Shown here: positions 1 to 5,290 of the stretch, piece by piece | Position numbering within the stretch: position 1 is the first letter of the stretch | How the letters are laid out: the number at the start of each line of letters is the position of its first letter | Assembly: GCA_964555685.1 (NCBI GenBank) | Contig: CAZKTO010000082.1 | Span: 1-10,639 of the forward strand | DNA from: CAZKTO01 sp964555685 | GTDB taxonomy: Bacteria; Chloroflexota; Dehalococcoidia; SHYB01 | Length of the DNA stretch: 10,639 nt | Reading direction: 5' to 3' | Notes under the pieces: model-generated | What the model was told of the DNA's origin: nothing | Databases searched by the model: none | What the model saw: the letters and a program-made list of their open reading frames with translations, nothing else | Made by a program: the position numbers and the translations under genes

Positions 1-3
1 ATT

Positions 4-90
4 CCGTTCGTCCTGAGCACGGAAGGCTTCCCAGCCGCTCCGAGTCGAAGGACCGGGCGGGGAGTGGTTCGACGGGCTCACCACGAACGG
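4..90. repeat. Degenerate long inverted repeat (GTTCGTCCTGAGC...GTCGAAGGA family)
   Basis: The left arm CCGTTCGTCCTGAGC (4-18) pairs with the right arm GCTCACCACGAACGG (76-90) with two mismatches in 15 positions. An inner pair, GTCGAA (44-49) and TTCGAC (68-73), continues the stem. Between GAGC and GTCGAAGGA lie 25 nt (19-43) with no partner on the right side, and these contain the small palindrome GGAAGGCTTCC (21-31). Similar intergenic repeats are common in several high-GC bacterial groups. Part of the same motif recurs at 3566-3584. The repeat may begin left of the window. Confidence 0.7.
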
Positions 91-120
91 GTTTGGGGGT
101 TGCAGCTTCCTGGTTGTATG

Positions 121-133
121 TAACGAAGCGTTA
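121..133. promoter_or_regulatory. Operator-like palindrome beside a possible -10 box
   Basis: TAACG-aag-CGTTA is a perfect 5-bp inverted repeat with a 3-nt centre. It overlaps the start of TAGAAT (132-137), a one-mismatch -10 box. A poor -35 candidate, TTCCTG (107-112), lies 19 nt upstream. A repressor site over a promoter for the CoA-transferase at 328 is possible, but short palindromes occur by chance and no regulator gene is nearby. Confidence 0.25.
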
Positions 134-201
134 GAATCACTACACTAGTACTCAGTCACGGTGGATTTGATGGATGGACCCAGCGTTCACCCCCACTCTC
201 A

Positions 202-224
202 CTCTCCCCCGTGACGGGGGAGAG
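202..224. repeat. Perfect palindrome inside the MITE-like element, copy 1
   Basis: Arms CTCTCCCCCGT (202-212) and ACGGGGGAGAG (214-224) are exact inverted copies around a single G. The core TCCCCCGTGACGGGGGA is repeated in the next palindrome. Confidence 0.8.
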
Positions 225-233
225 GATCCCCTC

Positions 234-256
234 CCTTCCCCCGTGACGGGGGAAGG
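234..256. repeat. Perfect palindrome inside the MITE-like element, copy 2
   Basis: Arms CCTTCCCCCGT (234-244) and ACGGGGGAAGG (246-256) are exact inverted copies around a single G. It has the same core as the palindrome at 202-224 but different outer bases, so the two are tandem diverged copies. Confidence 0.8.
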
Positions 257-327
257 CTAGGATGGGGGCGTGAGGCAGGTTCATCACAATTAGTGTGACT
301 GAGTACTAGGTAGCCGAGGAGCAGTCC

Positions 328-1593
328 GTGACCTCTAATGCCCTGCCCGGCCTGATCGATGGCGTCCGCGTCCTGGACCTGACGGACGCCAAGGGCCAGC
401 TCGCCGGCAAGGTCCTCGCTGACATGGGCGCCGACGTCGTCAAGGTCGAGCCGCCCGCCGGCGACCCCGCCCGGACCATCCCGCCCTTCTATCACGACGA
501 GCCCGACGCGGAGAAGAGCCTCTTCTGGTGGGCCTATAACGCCAGCAAGCGCGGCATCACCCTCGATCTCTCGACCGCCGACGGCCAGGACCTCTTCAAG
601 CGTCTGGCCGCCGGGTTCGACGTGGTGCTGGAGAGCTTCGCGCCGGGCCACCTGGCCGGGCTGGGCCTGGGGTACGACGACCTCGCGCGGACCAACCCGG
701 ACATCATCCTCGTCTCGCTGACGCCCTTCGGTCAGACGGGCCCCTACGCCGCCTACAAGGGGGACGATCTCATCACCGTGGCCATGAGCGGCAACATGTA
801 CATGACCGGCGATATCGACCGGCCGCCCCTCGCCTGCCAGATGCCGACCACCTGGTACCATGCCTGCGCCGAGACGGCCAACGCCACCCTCATGGCCCTC
901 TGGCACCGCGACCTCCACGGCGAGGGCCAGCATGTGGACGTCTCCATCCACGAGTCCATGCAGCTCCTGACGTACAGCGCGCCCACCCAGTTCTACCTCA
1001 AAGGCGTCAGGGGGAGGCGCAGCGGCGCCCGCTACACCGTCGCCGGGCCCAAGGGCCCCACCTACCAGCGCGAGATCTGGCCCTGCGGGGACGGCTTCAT
1101 CTCCTTCGGCCTGCGCGGCGGCCCGGCCCGCATTCCGCCCTTCCAGCGCCTGGTCAAGTGGATGAACGAGGAGGGCTTCGACACGCCCTTCCTCAGCTCC
1201 ATCGACTGGCCCAAGTACAACAACACGGCCCTGACCCAGGATCAGGTGGACCAGATGGTGGCGGAGCTCCAGCGCTTCTTCTCCGCCAAGACGGCCAAGG
1301 AGCTCTACGAGGCCGCCGTCGAGAGGGTCCTCATGATCGCCCCGGTCTACAACCCGGCCCAGCAGCTCGCCGACCGGCACCTCCAGGCGCGCCGGTTCTT
1401 CGCCGAGGTCGAGCACGCGGAGCTAAAGGAGCGCATCGTCTATCCCGGCGGCTTCGTGAAGAGCGACCAGGCGTTCGTCGGCATCCGGCGGCGGGCGCCG
1501 CGCATCGGCGAGCACAACATCGAGCTCTTGGAGGGCGAGCTGGGGCTGAAGCGCCAGCAGCTCGTGAGCCTCAAAGAGGCGGGAGTGATCTAA
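328..1593 (+). CDS. CaiB/BaiF family (family III) CoA-transferase, catalytic Asp missing
   Basis: This 421-aa protein has the length and fold signatures of family III CoA-transferases, which move CoA between carboxylic acids through an aspartyl-CoA thioester in the cytosol. Seen: the N-terminal LAGKVLADMGADVVKVEPP block (25-43), ESFAPGHLAGLGLGYDDL (102-119), SLTPFGQTGPY (130-140) and GEGQHVDVS (198-206). Aligned from the GxGQ motif, the position of the catalytic aspartate (Asp169 in formyl-CoA transferase) is Trp176, followed by Tyr and His. No Asp lies nearby, so it may be a non-catalytic partner of the CoA-transferase at 2200. The GTG start is preceded by GAGGAG (316-321) at 6 nt. The MITE-like element ends just upstream. 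The substrate cannot be told; the family is secure, but activity on its own is doubtful. Confidence 0.92.
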   Translation: MTSNALPGLIDGVRVLDLTDAKGQLAGKVLADMGADVVKVEPPAGDPARTIPPFYHDEPDAEKSLFWWAYNASKRGITLDLSTADGQDLFKRLAAGFDVVLESFAPGHLAGLGLGYDDLARTNPDIILVSLTPFGQTGPYAAYKGDDLITVAMSGNMYMTGDIDRPPLACQMPTTWYHACAETANATLMALWHRDLHGEGQHVDVSIHESMQLLTYSAPTQFYLKGVRGRRSGARYTVAGPKGPTYQREIWPCGDGFISFGLRGGPARIPPFQRLVKWMNEEGFDTPFLSSIDWPKYNNTALTQDQVDQMVAELQRFFSAKTAKELYEAAVERVLMIAPVYNPAQQLADRHLQARRFFAEVEHAELKERIVYPGGFVKSDQAFVGIRRRAPRIGEHNIELLEGELGLKRQQLVSLKEAGVI

Positions 1594-1629
1594 GCGGGGG
1601 CGCACCCCACAAGCTCGATCGTGTAGCCA

Positions 1630-2157
1630 ATGGAAATCGATCTTGGCGAATGCAGACTTAGGAGATGGAGGCCGGGTGACGAAGCGGCCCTGGCCAAATA
1701 CGCAGCCAATCGAAATATTTGGACGAACCTCACTGACAATTTTCCGCATCCCTACACGTTCAAGGATGCCGAGGAATGGATAGAGCGCAACAAGAATCAG
1801 AATCCCGTCACACATTTTGCGATCGCCACTCCGGTAGAGGCCATCGGCAGCATCGGTCTTCACCGAAGGGAAGATATTTCCAACTTCAGGCTGTCCGCCG
1901 AGATTGGATATTGGATCGCCGAACCGTGGTGGGGGAAAGGGATCGCCACACGCGCAGTACGGGCGGTCACCGAGTACGGCTTCACGAAGCTTGGTCTTGT
2001 GCGAATCTTCGCGCAGGTCTTCGAGTGGAATCCGGCTTCGGCGCGTGTCCTAGAGAAAGCAGGTTTCACCTTGGAGGCGCGAATGCGGAAGGCTGTCATC
2101 AAGGATGGGAAGATCATTGACTCCTTCCTTTATGCAAAGGTGCGGGATGGCATATAG
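1630..2157 (+). CDS. GNAT N-acetyltransferase, RimJ/RimL type
   Basis: This 175-aa protein spans a whole GNAT domain. The family transfers acetyl from acetyl-CoA to amines, such as protein N-termini, amino-sugar antibiotics or small metabolites. Seen: the strand EIGYWIAEPW (91-100), then the acetyl-CoA loop WGKGIA (101-106, the Q/RxxGxG/A signature with Trp first), helix TRAVRAVTEYGF, and the late NPASARVLEKAGF block (134-146) typical of RimJ/RimL relatives. ATG 1630 is the first possible start because an in-frame TAG lies at 1624. No good ribosome binding site precedes it. Two sampled 60-bp lines are 50% GC with A/T-ending codons, against about 77% in the preceding gene. It lies between two CoA-transferase genes (36 and 42 nt gaps), so it is probably a recent arrival. 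The substrate is unknown. Confidence 0.93.
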   Translation: MEIDLGECRLRRWRPGDEAALAKYAANRNIWTNLTDNFPHPYTFKDAEEWIERNKNQNPVTHFAIATPVEAIGSIGLHRREDISNFRLSAEIGYWIAEPWWGKGIATRAVRAVTEYGFTKLGLVRIFAQVFEWNPASARVLEKAGFTLEARMRKAVIKDGKIIDSFLYAKVRDGI

Positions 2158-2199
2158 GCACGGCATCAGCAGACACGACCTCCAGAGGAACGGAGCGGT

Positions 2200-3417
2200 A
2201 TGACTCGACGTAAGCTCTTCGACGGCCTGAAAGTCCTGGAGTTCGGCTCCGGCGCCGCCGGGCCCATCGCCACGCGCTACCTGGCCGACCACGGCGCCAC
2301 GGTGGTCCGCATCGAGTCGCGCCAGCGCCCCGACTTCCTGCGCATCTACCCGCCCCACGTCGGCGATCCGCGCGATCTCGACGGCGCCATCTTCTTCGCC
2401 GTCCTCAACTGCAACAAGCTCTCCGTCACCATCAACCTGCGCGACCCGAGGGGCGGGGCCGTCGCCAAGCGCCTCGTCGCCTGGTGCGACGTCGTGAGCG
2501 AGAACTTCTCGCCCGGCAACATGGCCAAGTTCGGCCTCGCCTACGAGGATCTGGTCAAGGTCAAGCCCGATCTCGTCATGGTCTCGGGCTGTCTCCAGGG
2601 TCAGACGGGCCCCCACCGGGACTATCCTGGGTTCGGCGGGCAGGGCTCGGCCCTCTCCGGCTTCAACTGGTGGGCCGGCTGGCCCGACCGCGAGCCCGTG
2701 GGCCCCAACGGCACCATCTCGGACACCCTGGCCCCCCGGTTCATGGCCACGGCGCTCCTTGGCGCGCTCCACTACCACCGGCGCACCGGCAAGAGCATCT
2801 ACCTCGATCTCTCCCAGGTCGAGGCCTGCGCCTACACCCTCGCCTGGCCCATCCTCGAGAGGACGGTGAACGACTGGGTCCCGCCGCGCCTCGCCAACCG
2901 CTCCCAGTGGGCCGCGCCACGGGGCGCCTTCCCCTGCCGGGGCGACGACCGCTGGGTCGCCATCGAGGTGCACAACGACCGCGAGTGGGCCGCGCTCCGC
3001 GAGGGCATGGGCGACCCCGAGTGGGCCCGCGCGCCCGAGTTCGAGACGGTGCTGGGCCGGCTGAAGAACGTCGATGCGCTGGAGCAGAAGATTGGCGAGT
3101 GGACCCGCGGCCATCGCGCCCGGGACCTGATGCGACGCCTCCAGAAGGCGGGCGTCCCCGCGGCCGTCGTCCAGAACATCGAGGACAACTGGAGGGACCC
3201 GCAGAGCGCCCACCGGGGCACGTTCCAGATGCTGAAGCACCCCGTCATCGGCGAGCACCCGTACACCAACCTGGGCATGGTCCTGCCCAAGGCCCCGCGC
3301 GCCATCGAGACGCCCGGCCCGCTCCTGGGCCAGCACACGCACAAGGTGCTCCGGGAGTTCCTCGGCATGTCCCCCGCCGAAGTCGAAGAGTTGGACAAGG
3401 CTGGCGTGCTGCAATAA
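2200..3417 (+). CDS. CaiB/BaiF family (family III) CoA-transferase, catalytic Asp present
   Basis: This 405-aa protein is of normal length for the family. Seen: LEFGSGAAGPIATRYLADHG (13-32), then VVRIES (35-40), ENFSPGNMAKFGLAYEDL (101-118), VSGCLQGQTGP (128-138) and TGKSIYLDLS (196-205). Counting back from the GKS block puts Asp175 (ISDTLAP) where the catalytic aspartate belongs, so the protein should form the aspartyl-CoA intermediate. It is a distant paralogue of the CoA-transferase at 328, which lacks this residue. Together they could be a heteromeric transferase, as known for benzylsuccinate CoA-transferase BbsE/BbsF. The ATG is preceded by AGAGGA (2184-2189) and GGAG (2192-2195). A hairpin-rich spacer follows directly after the stop. 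The acyl substrate cannot be named; racemase or CoA-ligase-like activity is less likely. Confidence 0.93.
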   Translation: MTRRKLFDGLKVLEFGSGAAGPIATRYLADHGATVVRIESRQRPDFLRIYPPHVGDPRDLDGAIFFAVLNCNKLSVTINLRDPRGGAVAKRLVAWCDVVSENFSPGNMAKFGLAYEDLVKVKPDLVMVSGCLQGQTGPHRDYPGFGGQGSALSGFNWWAGWPDREPVGPNGTISDTLAPRFMATALLGALHYHRRTGKSIYLDLSQVEACAYTLAWPILERTVNDWVPPRLANRSQWAAPRGAFPCRGDDRWVAIEVHNDREWAALREGMGDPEWARAPEFETVLGRLKNVDALEQKIGEWTRGHRARDLMRRLQKAGVPAAVVQNIEDNWRDPQSAHRGTFQMLKHPVIGEHPYTNLGMVLPKAPRAIETPGPLLGQHTHKVLREFLGMSPAEVEELDKAGVLQ

Positions 3418-3443
3418 CCTTGCGCGCTGCGCTGGGCGCAAGG
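3418..3443 (+). terminator. Hairpin directly after the CoA-transferase stop codon
   Basis: CCTTGCGC (3418-3425) and GCGCAAGG (3436-3443) form an exact 8-bp stem with a 10-nt loop, starting on the base after the stop. No T-run follows, so it may be a weak terminator or an mRNA 3'-end stabiliser. Confidence 0.45.
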
Positions 3444-3452
3444 CATTGCAGA

Positions 3453-3491
3453 GGGGATAGCATCCCCGCTGCCGGGGGCGGGTACCCCGGC
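3453..3491. repeat. Two adjacent small hairpins
   Basis: GGGGAT-agc-ATCCCC (3453-3467) is a 6-bp stem with a 3-nt loop. It is followed by GCCGGGG (3471-3477) with CCCCGGC (3485-3491), a 7-bp stem with a 7-nt loop. Both are exact. Their role is unknown; they sit between the terminator-like hairpin and the composite repeat. Confidence 0.5.
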
Positions 3492-3524
3492 GCGTGGGGG
3501 TGCGGTGTCTCCCAGAATCCTTTT

Positions 3525-3592
3525 CACCCCCTCTCCCTGCAAATAGGGAGAGGGGCAGGCGCTGTCTTGAGCAAAGTCGAAGGAGGGTGAGG
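3525..3592 (+). repeat. Composite intergenic repeat (CCCCTCTCCCT hairpin plus TTGAGCAAAGTCGAAGGA)
   Basis: CCCCTCTCCCT (3528-3538) and AGGGAGAGGGG (3545-3555) form an exact 11-bp stem with a 6-nt loop. Next comes TTGAGCAAAGTCGAAGGA (3567-3584), a match to part of the repeat at the left edge, and then GGGTGAGG (3585-3592). GGAGAGGGG followed by GGGTGAGG recurs at 4607-4629. The unit ends on the base before the ATG of the next gene. Confidence 0.65.
3581..3586 (+). promoter_or_regulatory. Ribosome binding site inside the repeat, fixes the epimerase start
   Basis: AGGAGG lies 6 nt before ATG 3593. It is formed by the junction of GTCGAAGGA with GGGTGAGG in the composite repeat. This site is the reason for choosing ATG 3593 rather than an upstream in-frame ATG at 3494. 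Confidence 0.75.
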
Positions 3593-4585
3593 ATGAACAC
3601 CCTCGTCATCGGCGGCACGCGGTTCGTCGGGCTGCACCTGGTCCGGGAGCTCCTGCGCGAGGGCCATCGCGTCGCCGTCCTCAATCGCGGCCTCACGCCC
3701 GCGCCCCTGCCGCCGCAGGTCGAGCGACTGCGCGCCGACCGCCGCCACCGCGAGCAGATGCGGGCCGCCCTCGCCAGCCGCCGCTTCGACGCCGTCTTCG
3801 ACATCGTCTGCGAGCAGGCCGCCGACGCCCAGGTCCTGGCCGACGTCCTGCCCGGCATGGGGCACTACATCCTGTGCTCCGGCACCCGCAACTACGCCAT
3901 CGGCGACGCCTTCCCCATTCGCGAGGACGCGCCGCTGGACCCCAGCGCGCCGCCGGACTCCGTGGGATCGATCCGCCTCGTCTGCGCCGATATCCTGACC
4001 GAGGCCGGCAAGCGCCACGGCTACCCTGTGACGGTCCATCGCCCGCACCGCATCTACGGCCCCGACAACTACAACCTGGACTGGGAGCCCAGCTTCTTCG
4101 CCCGCGTCGAGCAGGGGCGTCCCATCATCGTCCCCCGCGACGGGCTCAACATGCACCAGTGGGTCCATGTGGACGATCTCGCCCGCTCCTTCACCGCCTG
4201 CCTCGGCAGTTCGCGCTCCCACGGCCAGGTCTACATCGTCGCCGGCGACGAGGCGTGGACGGTCAACGGCTACATCCGGCTCATCGGCGAGACCGTTGGC
4301 AGGGAGCCGCAGGCGCTCTACCTGGACCCCAGGCGCCTGCCTGAGCTCCAGCGGTCGGTCTTCCCCTACAACTGGGACTTCAGCCGCATCTTCAGCATCG
4401 AGAAGATCGGCGAGCACCTGGGATGGCGGCCCCAGATCAGCCTGCGCGAGGGCCTGGCCGATAGCTACCGCTGGTACCGGCAGGCGGGCCTCCACGAGCG
4501 CCCGTGGGACTTCGCCTACGAGGAGCGCGTCGCCGAGGCCATCCGCACCGACCGCTGGCCGCCGAAGCCCTCTCCCCCGGCCTAG
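3593..4585 (+). CDS. NAD-dependent epimerase/dehydratase family protein (atypical extended SDR)
   Basis: This 330-aa protein has a Rossmann domain starting at residue 3. The nucleotide loop IGGTRFVG (6-13) is GGTGFIG-like with Arg replacing the middle glycine, as in atypical SDRs. Other extended-SDR landmarks are ILCSGTRNYA (93-102), HRPHRIYGP (149-157) and HQWVHVDDLA (188-197), followed by a C-terminal region ending in a Trp/Tyr-rich segment (GWRP 277-280, SYRWYRQ 291-297). The YxxxK catalytic pair is not visible: the expected segment reads IRLVCADILTEA (127-138). The protein may bind a nucleotide-sugar or another ligand, or reduce by another mechanism; CSP41-like RNA-binding relatives also exist. 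The start is set by the AGGAGG inside the composite repeat. The nearby CoA-transferases do not reveal its substrate. Confidence 0.88.
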   Translation: MNTLVIGGTRFVGLHLVRELLREGHRVAVLNRGLTPAPLPPQVERLRADRRHREQMRAALASRRFDAVFDIVCEQAADAQVLADVLPGMGHYILCSGTRNYAIGDAFPIREDAPLDPSAPPDSVGSIRLVCADILTEAGKRHGYPVTVHRPHRIYGPDNYNLDWEPSFFARVEQGRPIIVPRDGLNMHQWVHVDDLARSFTACLGSSRSHGQVYIVAGDEAWTVNGYIRLIGETVGREPQALYLDPRRLPELQRSVFPYNWDFSRIFSIEKIGEHLGWRPQISLREGLADSYRWYRQAGLHERPWDFAYEERVAEAIRTDRWPPKPSPPA

Positions 4586-4591
4586 CGTCCT

Positions 4592-4615
4592 CCCCATCTC
4601 CGAGCCGGAGAGGGG
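4592..4615. terminator. Bidirectional hairpin between convergent genes, repeat-related
   Basis: CCCC-a-TCTCC (4592-4601) pairs with GGAGA-GGGG (4607-4615): 9 bp with one bulged A and a 5-nt loop (GAGCC). It sits in the 47-bp gap between two convergent stop codons and could end both transcripts. The right part, GGAGAGGGG followed by GGGTGAGGG (4622-4630), matches the repeat at 3525-3592, so this appears to be another diverged copy. Confidence 0.5.
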
Positions 4616-4632
4616 GCCGGCGGGTGAGGGCC

Positions 4633-5052
4633 TCACACCGCCGTCCCATGGACGTGCTCCGGTACGACGATAATCACCGCGCGCCGGTCCTTCACCATCG
4701 CCTCGTCGTACTCCCGCCAGTCGGGGTGCTCTTTGCCGGCGGCGGCGCGGTAGACCTCGCGCAGGGCCATCCGCAGCGCCTTGGCCTCCGTGTTGTCGGA
4801 CGAGAGGATCGTAGCCCGGCCGTCCAGCACTACGTAGCCCCACCAGTTGTCCTGCGAGACGAGGAGGGCGCAGCGTGGGTCGCGCCGGAGATTGGCCAGC
4901 TTGGCCCGGTCCGCCGTCGTCGTGAAGGCCACGCCGTCCCGGTACGGGCCGCAGGTCACGATGCTCATCTGGAGCCCGCCGCTCTTCCGGTGCGTCGTCA
5001 GCACCGCTTGGTGGTTCTTGGCGACGAAGTCGCGGACCCTTTTCGATACCAT
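4633..5052 (-). CDS. PPOX-class (pyridoxamine 5'-phosphate oxidase fold) flavin/F420-binding protein
   Basis: This 139-aa protein is a single split-barrel domain with the length of small PPOX-class F420- or FMN-dependent proteins. Seen: HQAVLTTHRKSGGLQMSIV (14-32), which has the AVLTT...G.pq.S.V pattern, then VAFTTTADRAKLANLRRDPR (41-60), the typical phosphate/cofactor-binding stretch, CALLVSQDN (61-69), and YVVLDGRATI (73-82) on the dimer face. The family reduces unsaturated organic substrates with F420H2, or binds FMN or heme. GAGGAG (plus-strand complement 5060-5065) lies 7 nt before the ATG. It is convergent with the epimerase gene and divergent from the LLM oxidoreductase gene, with 238 bp between starts. 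The choice of F420 over FMN is inference. Confidence 0.9.
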   Translation of the reverse strand: MVSKRVRDFVAKNHQAVLTTHRKSGGLQMSIVTCGPYRDGVAFTTTADRAKLANLRRDPRCALLVSQDNWWGYVVLDGRATILSSDNTEAKALRMALREVYRAAAGKEHPDWREYDEAMVKDRRAVIIVVPEHVHGTAV

Positions 5053-5250
5053 GACGTCGCTCCTCGCTCAATCGTGACAAGGCGGCGGCGCGGGCCGTTG
5101 AAGCCAGTCCCACACCGAGTCTACTCCCAACCTGAATCCAGCGCAGCACGATAAGCACGGCCGCGCCCACCGATTACCCACGCACGTCGTGTGGGCAGGA
5201 GAGGCCTGTCATCTCCCCTCTTCCTGTATGAGCGGACCAGGGTTCTCCCC

Positions 5251-5259
5251 TGCTATAAT
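5251..5259 (+). promoter_or_regulatory. Extended -10 promoter for the LLM oxidoreductase gene
   Basis: TGC-TATAAT is a perfect extended -10 (TGnTATAAT). No TTGACA-like box lies 16-18 nt upstream, which fits extended -10 use. Transcription would start near 5266, giving a leader of about 25 nt. The same nine bases occur at 9954-9962 before prfA. Confidence 0.75.
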
Positions 5260-5280
5260 CGGGGCCACTCCGCGGCGCAT

Positions 5281-5285
5281 GGAGG
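5281..5285 (+). promoter_or_regulatory. Ribosome binding site deciding the LLM gene start
   Basis: GGAGG lies 5 nt before ATG 5291. It overlaps the other in-frame ATG (5279), which has no such site, so 5291 is preferred. An in-frame GTG at 5189 lies upstream of the promoter and is excluded. Confidence 0.7.
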
Positions 5286-5290
5286 GCACG

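Larger units (their letters stand above)
145..309. mobile_element. MITE-like non-autonomous element with 15-bp terminal inverted repeats
   Basis: CTAGTACTCAGTCAC (145-159) and GTGACTGAGTACTAG (295-309) are perfect inverted copies enclosing 135 bp without a plausible gene. The outermost CTAG on each side can be read as a duplicated 4-bp target, leaving 11-bp ends (TACTCAGTCAC) and a 157-bp element. CTAG fits the YTAR target preference of IS5-type elements; that link is inference. The interior contains two tandem 23-nt palindromes and is itself weakly self-complementary. The right end lies 6 nt before the ribosome binding site of the next gene. Confidence 0.65.

Noticed and set aside
202..256. 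CRISPR-like or tandem array from the two 23-nt palindromes
   Set aside because: Only two copies, 9 nt apart, with no spacers of constant length and no cas genes.
145..309. Full insertion sequence
   Set aside because: Only 165 bp with no room for a transposase; at most a non-autonomous element.
3524..5170. A 548-codon open frame on the minus strand, and similar long antisense frames at 199-1416, 2050-3858 and 8441-9460
   Set aside because: They lie opposite or across recognisable genes, have low-complexity Gly/Ala/Arg-rich translations and no family motif. High GC makes long chance frames common.
5189..5290. Upstream in-frame GTG (5189) and ATG (5279) starts for the LLM gene
   Set aside because: The GTG lies before the TATAAT promoter; the ATG has no ribosome binding site and itself overlaps GGAGG for ATG 5291.
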